DNA of 64,000 nucleotides from HGM04593 sp045630965 (GCA_045630965.1 JAZQTU010000042.1:62001-126000); one strand, 5' to 3'; positions 1 to 9,293 are shown, counted from the first letter of the stretch. The notes: generated by a model from the letters alone, not told the origin. Numbers and translations are program-made.

Positions 1-1763
1 TCAAAGTCGGTGTAGTCTTCAATGAGGTGCATCTTCATGTCAAGCAATGCAGCTGCAACAAGCTCTGTTGTCTCAAAACCAAGGTTGAAGTGCGAACTCT
101 TCTGCATCTTGTTGATAAGGCTGTCGGGGATAGACTCGCCTGTACGATAGTGCTTCGCGTATGTAGGCAAAACTTCGGGATGCACAGACCACTTCTCGTT
201 AATCTGTGAGAACAATTCCACAAAGTCGTGCTTCACGTTTGTACCGCTGACACTGGGGTAGTGTGCCTGAGTAAGCATTCCGTGCAATGCGTGACCAAAC
301 TCATGGAACAGAGTGCGTGTCTCGTCAATATTAAGAAGCGCTGGAATATCTCCCTGTGGCGCTGTAAAGTTACATACATTGACTACCATAGGACGCACAT
401 TCTTGCCACCGATGTTGTACTGGTTGACAAAGTTTGTCATCCATGCACCCTGGCGTTTGGTATCACGTGGGAAGAAGTCGGTGTAGAAGATACTGAGGTG
501 GTTGCCATCTGCATCAAGCACTTCGTAGGTCTTTACCTCATCATTATATACCGGAATATCGGTTCTCTCAACAAACTGTATACCGAACAACTTTGTTGCA
601 CAGTCAAATGCTCCGGCAAGAACGTTCTCCAGCTTGAAGTAGGGCTTTATTGACTCTTCGTTCAAAGCATATTTCTCCTTACGCAGTTTCTCTGTGTAAT
701 AGAACCAGTCCCATCCTTCGATTTTGATACCTGCACCTTCGCGGTCTGCAATTTCCTGCAATGCAGCCTTCTCCTCGTTTGCGCGTTTTACTGCAGGTTC
801 CCATATGCTGTTCAGGAGAGCAAGAGCTGCTCCGGGAGTCTTTGCCATCTTTTCATCAAGTACAAAATGTGCAAAGCTGTCATAGCCAAGAAGTTTAGCC
901 TTCTGCTGGCGCAACTGAAGTATCTCCTTTATAATGGCTTTGTTATCGTTAGCATTGTTATTGTCGCCTCTTCCATAATATGCCTTGTATACCTTCTCAC
1001 GCAAAGCGCGGTTGTCTGCGTACTGCAGGAATGGAATGCAACTGGGTTTATCAAGGGTAAACACCCATGTTCCGTCTTCAGCCTTTGCTGCATTAATAAC
1101 ACCCTGTGGCAAGCCTGCAAGGTCGGCTTCGTCTGTTATTACAAGCTTGAATGCCTTGTTGTCGGCAAGCAGGTTAGCCCCGAACTTTACCTGTGCAAGA
1201 CCAATCTTTGTTTCAAGGTCAAGCAGGGTTGCCTTGTCAGCATCATTCAATAGAGCACCTCCGCGTACAAAACTGCTGTAATAGTTCTCAAGGACAATGC
1301 TCTGTTCTTCGGTCAGGTTCAGGTTCTCCTTATTATTATATAAGGTACGTATGCGGTTGAAGAGTGTATCGTTCATGTACACATAACCGCTAAGTTCTGT
1401 CATTTTGGGAATTACATACTCTTCAATCTCTGTCATTTGAGGTGTATTCTCGCTCTCATTAAGGTTGAAGAATATTGCACCGACCCTGTCGAGTGAACGG
1501 CCACTCAACTCAAGTGCGTCAATTGTGTTTGCATAGGTAGGCTCATCCTTGCAATTGATTACAGCCTTTATGTCGGCACGTTTTTCGGTAAAACCTTTGT
1601 CAAATGCCTCTTTATAGTCCTCAACTTTGAAATTAGGGAACTCCGGCGCACCAAAAGGCGCTTTACTCTCCTTCAAAAGAGAGTTTGTTTCACCTGTGGA
1701 TGTACACGCAATATGTGTCAACATAAGAGATAGTGTAAAAAGTGAATAGATTAATCGTTTCAT
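1..1763 (-). CDS. M3 family metallopeptidase (Dcp/OpdA-like), lipoprotein, 3' end outside window
   Basis: Open from an ATG at 1763 to the window edge with no stop (at least 587 residues), so the C-terminus is missing. The zinc site HEFGH lies at residues 487-491, followed by a likely third ligand Glu516 in HDFVELF; this spacing is typical of M3 thimet/Dcp-type oligopeptidases, which trim short peptides. The N-terminus is a signal peptide ending in LTHIACTS, most likely a lipobox with Cys20, so an envelope-anchored enzyme is inferred. M3 enzymes are usually about 680-710 aa, so roughly 100 residues lie outside. A -7-like box (reverse complement of CGAAGATA) sits at 1788-1795, about 25 bp upstream. 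Family call is firm; exact specificity (dipeptidyl carboxypeptidase versus oligopeptidase) is not. Confidence 0.9.
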   Translation of the reverse strand, partial: MKRLIYSLFTLSLMLTHIACTSTGETNSLLKESKAPFGAPEFPNFKVEDYKEAFDKGFTEKRADIKAVINCKDEPTYANTIDALELSGRSLDRVGAIFFNLNESENTPQMTEIEEYVIPKMTELSGYVYMNDTLFNRIRTLYNNKENLNLTEEQSIVLENYYSSFVRGGALLNDADKATLLDLETKIGLAQVKFGANLLADNKAFKLVITDEADLAGLPQGVINAAKAEDGTWVFTLDKPSCIPFLQYADNRALREKVYKAYYGRGDNNNANDNKAIIKEILQLRQQKAKLLGYDSFAHFVLDEKMAKTPGAALALLNSIWEPAVKRANEEKAALQEIADREGAGIKIEGWDWFYYTEKLRKEKYALNEESIKPYFKLENVLAGAFDCATKLFGIQFVERTDIPVYNDEVKTYEVLDADGNHLSIFYTDFFPRDTKRQGAWMTNFVNQYNIGGKNVRPMVVNVCNFTAPQGDIPALLNIDETRTLFHEFGHALHGMLTQAHYPSVSGTNVKHDFVELFSQINEKWSVHPEVLPTYAKHYRTGESIPDSLINKMQKSSHFNLGFETTELVAAALLDMKMHLIEDYTDF

Positions 1764-1875
1764 TTTATTATTTTTTGCTTCAATTTGCGAAGATAGTGAA
1801 AATATACGAATTAGCGAGTAGGAAATACGAAGTTTACTTCAGCGCAACAATATATGCCATATTTTATATCATATT

Positions 1876-1909
1876 TTTGTGTTTTGATTATCCTAATTTT
1901 GTACCTTTG
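1876..1909 (+). promoter_or_regulatory. Putative panB promoter
   Basis: TTTG at 1876-1879 and TACCTTTG at 1902-1909 match the Bacteroidota -33 and -7 elements. The 22 bp spacer is slightly long. The -7 box ends 37 bp before the panB start. Confidence 0.4.
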
Positions 1910-1946
1910 CCGTCGATTAACAAACAACCCCAAAAACAGTTCTAAA

Positions 1947-2768
1947 ATGTCAAAGTATTTGGTTGAAGACACACGTAAGGTTACTACGCACCGTTTTATT
2001 GAAATGAAGCGCAAAGGTGAGAAGATTGCAATGCTCACCGCATACGATTATACAACTGCATCAATCCTTGACAACGCCGGTATCGATGCTCTTCTGGTGG
2101 GTGACTCTGCATCTAACGTCATGGCAGGAAATGCTACAACATTGCCTATCACACTTGATCAGATGATTTACCATGCAAAAGGTGTTGTACGCGGCGTCAA
2201 ACGCGCACTTGTTGTTGTAGACATGCCGTTCGGTACATACCAGGTAAATGCCGACGAGGCGGTAAAGAATGCTATACGCATTATGAAGGAGACACACGCC
2301 GATGCTCTTAAGCTTGAAGGTGGTGAGGAAATTCTGCCTTCTGTACGCAAGATCCTTGATGCCGGTATTCCCATCATGGCGCATCTTGGACTTACACCGC
2401 AGAGTATCAACAAATTCGGTACATATGCTGTACGTGCCAAAGATGAGGCAGAGGCCGAAAAACTTCGCCGCGACGCCAAGTTGCTCGAAGAGGCAGGTTG
2501 CTTCGCTCTTGTGTTGGAGAAAATCCCTTCAAAATTGGGCGAGGAGGTTGCAAAGAGCCTTACAATACCTGTTATTGGTATTGGTGCCGGAACAAATGTT
2601 GACGGACAGATCCTTGTATACGCCGACATGCTTGGCATGACTGCAGATTTCGCACCGCGTTTCCTTCGCCGATATGCCGACCTGCATACCATAATGACCG
2701 ATGCAGTAGGAAGCTATGTAAGCGATGTAAAGTCTTGCGATTTCCCTAACGAAAAGGAACAGTATTAA
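1947..2768 (+). CDS. panB: 3-methyl-2-oxobutanoate hydroxymethyltransferase
   Basis: PanB transfers a hydroxymethyl group from 5,10-methylene-THF to alpha-ketoisovalerate, making ketopantoate, the first committed step of pantothenate (CoA) synthesis. The 273-residue product has the usual family length and blocks: MLTAYDYTTA near the N-terminus, LLVGDSASNVMAG with the metal-binding Asp, VVDMPFGTYQ, KLEGG and MAHLGLTPQS, with GIGAGTNVDGQILVYADMLG near the end. The reading frame extends upstream to 1854, but the ATG at 1947 (MSKYLVEDTRKVT) begins at the conserved region and follows the promoter-like boxes, so it is preferred. It stands alone and converges with prs across a shared terminator. Confidence 0.96.
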   Translation: MSKYLVEDTRKVTTHRFIEMKRKGEKIAMLTAYDYTTASILDNAGIDALLVGDSASNVMAGNATTLPITLDQMIYHAKGVVRGVKRALVVVDMPFGTYQVNADEAVKNAIRIMKETHADALKLEGGEEILPSVRKILDAGIPIMAHLGLTPQSINKFGTYAVRAKDEAEAEKLRRDAKLLEEAGCFALVLEKIPSKLGEEVAKSLTIPVIGIGAGTNVDGQILVYADMLGMTADFAPRFLRRYADLHTIMTDAVGSYVSDVKSCDFPNEKEQY

Positions 2769-2790
2769 TAATCAAAGACAATAATAACAT

Positions 2791-2821
2791 AATAAAAGCC
2801 GAACAATGTTCGGCTTTTATT
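2791..2821. terminator. Bidirectional terminator between panB and prs
   Basis: Perfect 14-bp inverted repeat (2791-2804 with 2808-2821) around the loop AAT. The core is AAGCCGAAC/GTTCGGCTT flanked by A- and T-rich ends, so it works for both convergent genes. Confidence 0.9.
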
Positions 2822-2846
2822 ATGTATATCGCGTTCAAACAACTTA

Positions 2847-3782
2847 TCAGCAGATGTAGTGTGAGCTGATTGACTGGTTGTGGAGCACGCACTTGATTGC
2901 CTCTGCAAAGCCACCTGCTACTGAGAGCTGCTTTACCTTGGTGCAATCCTTTGTATAAGGGATGCTGTTTGTGAAAACAATCTCTGTCATCTTTGAGTTG
3001 CTTACGCGCTCTGATGCGTTGCCTGACATGATGCAGTGTGAAGCAATAGCACGAACTGACTTTGCACCATTGTCCATCATCAAGTCTGCAGCCTTTGAAA
3101 TTGTACCGGCAGTATCAACGATATCATCAACAAGGATAACGTTCTTGTCCTTTACATCACCGATAATCTGCATTGACTCAACAACGTTTGCCTTTGCACG
3201 TGTCTTGTGGCAGAGCACGAGGGGCACACCGAGACACTTAGCATAAGCGCTGGCACGCTTTGAACCACCTACGTCAGGAGTTGCGATTACGAGATCATCA
3301 AGGTTGAGTGAGTTGATGTAAGGAATGAAAACCATTGATGCATACAAGTGGTCAACAGGAATATCAAAGAAGCCCTGGATCTGGTCTGCGTGAAGGTCCA
3401 TTGTGATAATACGGCTAACACCGGCTACACTCAAGAGGTTTGCTACGAGCTTTGCACCGATAGAAACACGTGGCTTGTCCTTGCGGTCCTGACGTGCCCA
3501 ACCGAAATAGGGCATAACAGCTACAATGCTGTTTGCAGAAGCACGCTTTGCAGCATCAACCATAAGGAGGAGCTCCATGAGGTTGTCTGAATTAGGGAAT
3601 GTTGACTGAACAAGGAATACATTCTTGCCACGGATTGACTCTTCATAAGAAACAGCAAACTCACCGTCAGCAAAGTAGGTTATGTTCATGTTACCAAGTT
3701 CACAACCAAGTTCTTTACAAATCTCTTCTGCAAGGTAGCGTGATTTTGTACCTGCGAACACCATGTAAGGGGTATTGTTCAT
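2847..3782 (-). CDS. prs: Ribose-phosphate pyrophosphokinase
   Basis: PRPP synthetase makes 5-phosphoribosyl diphosphate from ribose 5-phosphate and ATP for purine, pyrimidine, His, Trp and NAD synthesis. The 311-residue product has family length. Visible blocks are ADGEFAVSYEESIRG, the ATP loop PYFGWARQDRKDKPR, the catalytic/metal MDLHADQIQGFF and the PRPP-binding loop VILVDDIVDTAGT. The start MNNTPYMVFAG matches Bacteroidales homologues, which begin almost directly in the first beta strand. It lies 45 bp downstream of the ThiE/TenI-like gene and may be co-transcribed with it. It ends at the terminator shared with panB. Confidence 0.96.
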   Translation of the reverse strand: MNNTPYMVFAGTKSRYLAEEICKELGCELGNMNITYFADGEFAVSYEESIRGKNVFLVQSTFPNSDNLMELLLMVDAAKRASANSIVAVMPYFGWARQDRKDKPRVSIGAKLVANLLSVAGVSRIITMDLHADQIQGFFDIPVDHLYASMVFIPYINSLNLDDLVIATPDVGGSKRASAYAKCLGVPLVLCHKTRAKANVVESMQIIGDVKDKNVILVDDIVDTAGTISKAADLMMDNGAKSVRAIASHCIMSGNASERVSNSKMTEIVFTNSIPYTKDCTKVKQLSVAGGFAEAIKCVLHNQSISSHYIC

Positions 3783-3827
3783 AATAATATATTTATTTAG
3801 GTTTGTTATCAGTTTATTTCTTAAGTG

Positions 3828-4412
3828 TTACAGTTTGTCAACACTTTTCTTTATTCTCTTAAAACGGTTAACCAGTTCAGTGTAGTCGGTTGAACGGCAT
3901 GAGTCAAAATTCTCCCATATCAGATCTTCCAATATTACACCGCCGAAACCGTAGTTTGTCAAACGTTTCAGGTTCGCTTCGTCGATATTACCGAATGCCC
4001 ATGTGTTCTTGTTTATAACCTTCTTACCAATTTCATTAAGTTCTGCACTCTGATAGAAGGTACGTCCAAGAGGACCGAAGCATATTATGTCATATGTCTT
4101 GCGGAGCTCCTTCAGGTGTGCAAGGTTGCTTGCATAACCAACAACCTTTCCCTTCTCGTCACCCATTGGTGGGTTAGAACCGAGAGGAAACAGTGTGCCT
4201 GCAAGCTTGTACTCCTTCATGAGCCTGCTGTTGCAGGAATATATGCGTTTGTGGTATTTCTTGGGAATCAGATTCAGTAATCTTTCAACGAATTGAGGAT
4301 GTGGATACTCCTTATAAAGGAACAGATAGTCAAGTCCCTCATCAAAAAGACGAGTGATGATTTTGTCCTCCTCAACAAAGAATGTCGGTTTTGTGGCAAT
4401 GGCCAATTTCAT
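3828..4412 (-). CDS. ThiE/TenI-like (thiamine phosphate synthase superfamily) protein
   Basis: A 194-residue TIM-barrel-type protein resembling the thiamine-phosphate-synthase/TenI superfamily: the block CFGPLGRTFYQS aligns with the family's lGPiFpT region, and WAFGNIDEANLKRLTNYGFGGVILEDLIW resembles the ALGGI...GF.GVA end. Several conserved phosphate- and HMP-binding residues of true ThiE are not evident, so catalysis of thiamine phosphate formation is doubtful. The ATG at 4412 is chosen; an in-frame TTG two codons upstream is less likely. No other thi genes are nearby. It precedes prs by 45 bp. Superfamily membership is fairly safe, function is not. Confidence 0.65.
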   Translation of the reverse strand: MKLAIATKPTFFVEEDKIITRLFDEGLDYLFLYKEYPHPQFVERLLNLIPKKYHKRIYSCNSRLMKEYKLAGTLFPLGSNPPMGDEKGKVVGYASNLAHLKELRKTYDIICFGPLGRTFYQSAELNEIGKKVINKNTWAFGNIDEANLKRLTNYGFGGVILEDLIWENFDSCRSTDYTELVNRFKRIKKSVDKL

Positions 4413-4535
4413 ATTCAAGAATACTAATTATTCATTCATTGGTACAAAATTAATAATTTTTATAATAATGGCATCGAATAAATTTAATAAAAATCGCCAC
4501 TATATAAATATTATTCATAATTAGTTCATAATAAA

Positions 4536-4570
4536 CAAAGAATGGAAGAGTTTTTCTCTTCCATTCTTTG
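4536..4570 (-). terminator. Terminator of the agmatine operon
   Basis: Perfect 15-bp stem (4536-4550 with 4556-4570) and a five-T loop, immediately after the aguB stop at 4574 on the minus strand. The U-rich tract expected beyond the stem is weak. Confidence 0.8.
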
Positions 4571-4573
4571 TCT

Positions 4574-5461
4574 TTATTCATTGTCAAGATATCTCTTTGC
4601 AAGTGCTCCGAACTCTTCTATGCGACGGTCACGCAGGAATGGCCACCATTGACGCACGGTCTCGCTTCGTTTGAGACTGACCTCAATAACCTCGCACTGC
4701 TCCTGCTCGCCAAGATGTGCCACAAATTCACCCTGAGGCCCTGCAATAAAGCTATGTCCCCAGAACTGAATTCCATTTGTCATTCCTGACGGGTCGGGTT
4801 CATGTCCACAACGGTTCACTGCAATCACAGGCAAGCCGTTGGCTACAGCATGACCGCGCTGAACAGTCTGCCATGCGCCGAGCTGACGCTCTTTCTCTTC
4901 GGTTGTATCGCTGCTTTCCCAACCGATAGCAGTCGGATATATAAGCATGTCTGCTCCGCGAAGCGCCATGAGACGTGCTCCTTCGGGATACCACTGGTCC
5001 CAACATACCTGAACACCAAGCATACCAATGGATGTTCTTATGGGGCGGAAGCCTATGTCACCGGGAGTAAAATAGAATTTCTCATAATAGGCAGGGTCAT
5101 CGGGAATATGCATCTTGCGGTATTTGCCCGCCATGCTGCCGTCACTGTCAAACACAACAGCCGTGTTATGGTAAAGTCCCTTTGCACGAGCCTCGAAAAG
5201 CGATGTCACAAGAACGACATTGCATTCAGCAGCTATCTTACCATAGAATTCTGTTGAAGGACCAGGAATGGGTTCCGCATAAGAGAAATTCTCGGTAGAC
5301 TCAACCTGACAGAAATAGGGCGAGTTATGGAGTTCCTGGAGTACGACCAACTGCGCTCCCTTTGCAGCCACTTCGCGAATACAATCGGCTAGTTTCTGCT
5401 TGTTCTGTTCTACATCGGTACCGATACTCTGCTGTATTATTCCTACTTTTATTGTATCCAT
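4574..5461 (-). CDS. aguB: N-carbamoylputrescine amidase
   Basis: A nitrilase-superfamily enzyme that hydrolyses N-carbamoylputrescine to putrescine, ammonia and CO2, the last step of the agmatine deiminase route to polyamines. The 295-residue length fits. The catalytic Glu-Lys-Cys triad is visible: VVLQELHNSPYF (Glu), KYRKMHIPDDP (Lys) and GVQVCWDQWYPE (Cys). The blocks PAYYEKFYFTPGD and INGIQ-like GMTNGIQFWGHSF agree with AguB rather than other nitrilases. It is the third gene of an operon, 18 bp after agmatine deiminase, and this pairing supports the substrate assignment. It is followed by a strong hairpin. Cytoplasmic, no signal peptide. Confidence 0.95.
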   Translation of the reverse strand: MDTIKVGIIQQSIGTDVEQNKQKLADCIREVAAKGAQLVVLQELHNSPYFCQVESTENFSYAEPIPGPSTEFYGKIAAECNVVLVTSLFEARAKGLYHNTAVVFDSDGSMAGKYRKMHIPDDPAYYEKFYFTPGDIGFRPIRTSIGMLGVQVCWDQWYPEGARLMALRGADMLIYPTAIGWESSDTTEEKERQLGAWQTVQRGHAVANGLPVIAVNRCGHEPDPSGMTNGIQFWGHSFIAGPQGEFVAHLGEQEQCEVIEVSLKRSETVRQWWPFLRDRRIEEFGALAKRYLDNE

Positions 5462-5479
5462 ATTCTTTATTTCAATATC

Positions 5480-6514
5480 TTAATTCTTAGGGTATTGCAT
5501 TGTCACGCAGTGCAATGAGCCGTGTTGCTTTATCAAAGCCCTGCAGTCGATGCCAACAATTTCGTAACCGGGGAATGCCTTTGCTAGAACTGCAGCTGCG
5601 AGCTTGTCATTTTCGGGCTGTGCATATGTCGGGTAAAGTACGGCGTTGTTCATTATAAGGAAGTTTGCGTATGTTGCAGGCAAACGTTCACCGTCCTCAT
5701 CAAATATCGCAGTGGGAGAGGGGAGCGCAAGCATGCGGTAGGGCTTGCCGTCAACTGTACGGAGTTCCTTTATCTGCTCTTCCATTGCATTGAGGTCTGC
5801 GTATTGTTCGTCATCCTTGTCCTGACACTGCATATATACGATTGTGTCGTTTGGAGCAAGACGGGCTACGGTATCGACATGACCGTCGGTATCATCACCT
5901 ATAAGGTTGCCGTAATCGAGCCATAGCACACGCTCTACATGGAGCATATTCTTCAAGGCGCGTTCTATATCCTCACGTTCCATTGGCTGGTTACGGTGAG
6001 GAGCAAGAAGGCACTGGCTTGTGGTAAGCAATGTGCCGTTGCCGTCACTCTCAATTGAACCTCCTTCGAGAACAAAACTGGTGCAGTCCTCATATTCACC
6101 TTTTACAACACCTGCATCATACAGTTTTCCGTTTATGGCATTGTCAAGCGAAGCTTCGAACTTACGTCCCCAGCCATTGAAACAGAAATCGACATAATGA
6201 GGTACGTTGTCACCAAGCAATGTTATGAAAGCGTGGTCACGAGCCCATGTATCATTGGTTTCGCATTCAAAAAGTGTCACATTTACCATGTTTACACCGG
6301 CTTTGTCGAGCATGGAGCGCACCTTGGCGGTGTCGGGAGCGACAACCAAGAGACGTTCACGCGCACTTATTGCCTTTGCCAACTCTACGTAGCAGGCTTC
6401 AACCTCGGCAAGCATGTAGCTCCAGTCCGTACCTTCATGCGGCCATGTAAGCTGCACCATCTGTTGCTTATGCCATTCGGCCGGCATGAAAAGGGAATTC
6501 TTTTTATATTCCAT
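5480..6514 (-). CDS. aguA: Agmatine deiminase
   Basis: Converts agmatine to N-carbamoylputrescine and ammonia. The 344-residue product belongs to the peptidyl-arginine-deiminase-like (PAD_porph) family: TWPHEGTDWSYM, NDTWARDHAFITL, VLEGGSIESDGNGTLLTT, GHVDTVARL and the C-terminal catalytic Cys in GSLHCVTMQYP. The neighbouring aguB completes the pathway to putrescine, which favours agmatine over free arginine or protein arginine as substrate. Its ATG overlaps the stop codon of the upstream DUF2148 gene (TAATG at 6516-6512), implying translational coupling. No arginine decarboxylase is in the window, so the agmatine source is elsewhere or external. Confidence 0.93.
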   Translation of the reverse strand: MEYKKNSLFMPAEWHKQQMVQLTWPHEGTDWSYMLAEVEACYVELAKAISARERLLVVAPDTAKVRSMLDKAGVNMVNVTLFECETNDTWARDHAFITLLGDNVPHYVDFCFNGWGRKFEASLDNAINGKLYDAGVVKGEYEDCTSFVLEGGSIESDGNGTLLTTSQCLLAPHRNQPMEREDIERALKNMLHVERVLWLDYGNLIGDDTDGHVDTVARLAPNDTIVYMQCQDKDDEQYADLNAMEEQIKELRTVDGKPYRMLALPSPTAIFDEDGERLPATYANFLIMNNAVLYPTYAQPENDKLAAAVLAKAFPGYEIVGIDCRALIKQHGSLHCVTMQYPKN

Positions 6515-7047
6515 TACTGTACCTTGCGTTTACGGTCGAAGAATGGGTTCTTTGAGCTTGCGCTCACGGGGATACCTATTATATATTTGCATCCGGGCAT
6601 CAGGTCGAGCTTTCCAGCTGCATATCCTACCGAATACATTACACGTGTGTCGAGACGCAGGTCTGCAGCAGTCGCGCATGCCGAACCTACAGCTATACCG
6701 ACATCAATGGTATTCATGGCGCAAGGAACACCTTCGGGACGGTCACCGCATGTTGCGTATCCGCAATATGCACAGTTGAGCAACATTGGCTCTTCACGTG
6801 TACCGATAAGAACAACAGCCTCTGCAGACATGAGATTGTCTGCATCGCGCATGAGACCGCCACGACCCATATCCTCACCAATCTGATGCAAAGCCTTGCT
6901 CAATGCAACAATATCTTCATCGGTCAGCATCATTATCTCGATAAGGTCAACTCCTTTAGCTTTGGGTGCAGTACGTGCAGCAGTCATCATCTGCTTGGCA
7001 CATTCTATAACATGCTCACGACGAGCATCTCTTTCATTGAATACCAT
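6514..7047 (-). CDS. DUF2148 ferredoxin-domain protein
   Basis: A 177-residue protein of the DUF2148 family: an N-terminal MVFNERDARREHVIECAKQMMTAARTAP block recalling nitroreductase-like folds, then a cysteine-rich part with NCAYCGYATC, PEGVPCAMN and GSACATAADL that could hold an iron-sulfur cluster. Function is not established; a redox role is an inference. The start at 7047 (MVFNERD) is chosen because the longer frame to 7101 adds a low-complexity Ile/Asn stretch that overlaps a -7-like box (7091-7098). It is first in an operon with aguA and aguB, with a one-base stop/start overlap, so it may act on or alongside agmatine metabolism. Confidence 0.8.
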   Translation of the reverse strand: MVFNERDARREHVIECAKQMMTAARTAPKAKGVDLIEIMMLTDEDIVALSKALHQIGEDMGRGGLMRDADNLMSAEAVVLIGTREEPMLLNCAYCGYATCGDRPEGVPCAMNTIDVGIAVGSACATAADLRLDTRVMYSVGYAAGKLDLMPGCKYIIGIPVSASSKNPFFDRKRKVQ

Positions 7048-7291
7048 AATCAATAAATTTATGTTTAGTATATTAATACATATCTTTCTGCGAAGATACA
7101 CATTTATTTCACATGCATGATGATTAAATGGAATATTTTTACATCCTGAACAGTGCAGGAACCTTACATTATTCCTGTATGATTGTTCTTTATCAAAGCA
7201 TAATACCTTATTGTTTGTTGTTTTATTTTACAAAGTATCTTTTTTATATAGTTTTGCGCCGCATGTACCATATTAGCATAAACCGACAACT

Positions 7292-8560
7292 ATGAGCATA
7301 AAGCAGGAAAGAATGAAAATATTCACCTTAATAGCATTATTCGTGGCTATGCAACTCTCATCATGCAGCAGTTTTGTTGCCATAGAACGCAACGACTACA
7401 CAAGTTCTGACACGGCTTTTGTAAAGTATGTGCAGAATGAGAATATACCATACTCACAAGGTAACAGCGTGACAATGCTTGACGGAGCGCAGGAGAAATT
7501 CGACAGCCTTTTCAGCGACATACGCAAAGCCAAGCATCATATACACCTTGAATATTTCAATTTCCGCAACGACTCGATAAACAATGTACTGCTCAGACTT
7601 CTGGCACAAAAAGTCAAGGAAGGAGTTAAAGTTAGGGCACTCTTTGATGCCTTCGGGAATTTGTCCAACGACAGCCCACTGAAAAGAAAGGATATCCAAA
7701 AGATACGCGCCACAGGGATTGAGATTGAGAAATTCGACCCGTTCTATTTCCCCTGGATAAACCATGCATTCGCACGTGACCATAGAAAAATTGTGATAAT
7801 AGACGGTAAAACTGCATATACAGGAGGTATAAACATTGCAGACTACTATCTGAAAGGGCTTGAAGGAGTGGGCGAGTGGCGCGACATGCACTCAAAGGTT
7901 GAAGGGGCAGCTGTGAACGACTTGCAACAGATATTCCTTAATATATGGTACGAAACGACAAAGCAGAGGATTGAAGGTGATGAATACTTTCCGGTACTTG
8001 AACGTAACGGCAATTCCGAAATTGCCGTTGTTGACCGAAACCCGTACATAACACCTAAAAGGATGCGTCATGCATACGCAAATGCAATACATTCGGCAAA
8101 GGATAGCATAGTACTTGTAAATCCCTATTTCCTTCCATTGCCGATAGTGCGCAAAGCATTGGAAAAAGCCATTGATGACGGAGTCAAGGTCTCTATAATA
8201 CTTTCCGAAAAGAGTGATATATCATTAGTGCCGGACGGAGTGTGGCGCGCCGGATATAAACTGATGAAAAGGGGAGCGGATGTGTATATGTACACAGGAG
8301 GTTTCAACCACGCCAAAGCCATGTGCATAGACGGCAAGTTCTGCACCATTGGGTCGGCAAACTTCAACAGCCGTAGCCTGCGTTACGACTACGAAACAAA
8401 TATCTTCATATTCGGCAAAGAAGATACCGACGAACTCTACAAGTTACTGAAGAACGACATGGAGAAAAGCTACCTGCTCACTGAAGATATATACAAGAGA
8501 CGATGCTGGTGGCGCCGTTTCTGCGGTTTGGTAGCTACCGCATTGACTCCTGTATTATAA
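7292..8560 (+). CDS. Phospholipase D / cardiolipin synthase-like lipoprotein
   Basis: A 422-residue protein with two PLD HxKxxxxD motifs: His164 in RDHRKIVIIDGKTAYTGG and His340 in FNHAKAMCIDGKFCTIGSANFNSRS. These are the catalytic halves of bacterial cardiolipin synthases, which join two phosphatidylglycerols. Unlike classical Cls it lacks two N-terminal transmembrane helices and instead has a signal peptide ending in MQLSSCSS, a good lipobox. So it is probably an envelope lipoprotein. An alternative start lies at 7313 (MKIFTLIALF), which would leave a cleaner signal peptide. A -7-like TAGTTTTG is at 7249-7256. It abuts the convergent TlpA-like gene with no base between the stop codons. Confidence 0.87.
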   Translation: MSIKQERMKIFTLIALFVAMQLSSCSSFVAIERNDYTSSDTAFVKYVQNENIPYSQGNSVTMLDGAQEKFDSLFSDIRKAKHHIHLEYFNFRNDSINNVLLRLLAQKVKEGVKVRALFDAFGNLSNDSPLKRKDIQKIRATGIEIEKFDPFYFPWINHAFARDHRKIVIIDGKTAYTGGINIADYYLKGLEGVGEWRDMHSKVEGAAVNDLQQIFLNIWYETTKQRIEGDEYFPVLERNGNSEIAVVDRNPYITPKRMRHAYANAIHSAKDSIVLVNPYFLPLPIVRKALEKAIDDGVKVSIILSEKSDISLVPDGVWRAGYKLMKRGADVYMYTGGFNHAKAMCIDGKFCTIGSANFNSRSLRYDYETNIFIFGKEDTDELYKLLKNDMEKSYLLTEDIYKRRCWWRRFCGLVATALTPVL

Positions 8561-9118
8561 TTATTTGGCAAGCAAGCTGTCTATACGTTCTACCAGTGAT
8601 GCGAATTCATCCTCGTTGTAAAGACGTGTAAGCATAACGATTTTACCATCGCGGTCAATAAGGATATTACGTGTAATGCCCGAGTTGCGCAGAGCATAGC
8701 TTGCAAAGACGTCGGCATTGACATCCATGGCGATAGGGTATGTTGTTCTAACCTTCTTTATGAATGCGTCTATCTCCTCTTTTGTCTCCTCACGGTCAAT
8801 ACCTATAAGCACAAAATCCTTGTTATCCTTATGACGTTGCCATATGTCACGCTCAATGAACGGCATCTCTTTGCGGCATACACCACACCAACTGGCTGTA
8901 AACTGCAGCATCACAACTTTTCCACGCTGTTCCGAAAGGGTAAACGAAGTTCCGTCGGTCAGTTCCAACGTAAAATCGGGAGCAGCATCGCCAACCTTTA
9001 CAAGATATTCATTTTCATACACAACAGGAGTTTTTTCCTGTGCTACAATATTGTTGGTTGCTGAAAACACGAAGATAAGGAGTATTGCAAAAAATATTTT
9101 TTTCATAGTTTTTATCAT
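8561..9118 (-). CDS. TlpA-like thioredoxin-fold protein
   Basis: A 185-residue exported protein: signal peptide (MKKIFFAILLIFVFSATNNIVAQ), then an AhpC-TSA/Redoxin-type thioredoxin domain with GDAAPDFTLELTDG, LQFTASWCGVCRKEMPF (redox Cys78 and Cys81), and a cis-Pro region GITRNILIDRDGKIV where Pro is replaced by Thr-Arg. It probably reduces or isomerises disulfides, or supports cytochrome maturation, in the periplasm. Two starts are possible: MIKTMKK at 9118 or MKKIFF four codons later. A -7-like box is at 9145-9152. Its stop codon directly abuts that of the PLD gene. Confidence 0.88.
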   Translation of the reverse strand: MIKTMKKIFFAILLIFVFSATNNIVAQEKTPVVYENEYLVKVGDAAPDFTLELTDGTSFTLSEQRGKVVMLQFTASWCGVCRKEMPFIERDIWQRHKDNKDFVLIGIDREETKEEIDAFIKKVRTTYPIAMDVNADVFASYALRNSGITRNILIDRDGKIVMLTRLYNEDEFASLVERIDSLLAK

Positions 9119-9293
9119 TGAAAATTTAACTCATTTGTTGTGTGCGAAGATACACAAAATACCAATAAACGGTTACCTGAACTGTATTAAATAAGGATAA
9201 GATAAGCTAATGAATATTGTTTATTTCATTTTTGAAATAAAATGAAAGGGTTTTGTTGTTCATTTTAATTAAATATTGTTGTAATTTAGTACC

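Noticed and set aside
985..1281. Plus-strand frames within 1-1763
   Set aside because: The minus strand encodes an M3 peptidase continuously through this interval; the plus frames are shadows.
1854..1946. N-terminal extension of panB to 1854
   Set aside because: The extra residues are hydrophobic and low-complexity and overlap the promoter; conserved PanB sequence begins at the ATG at 1947.
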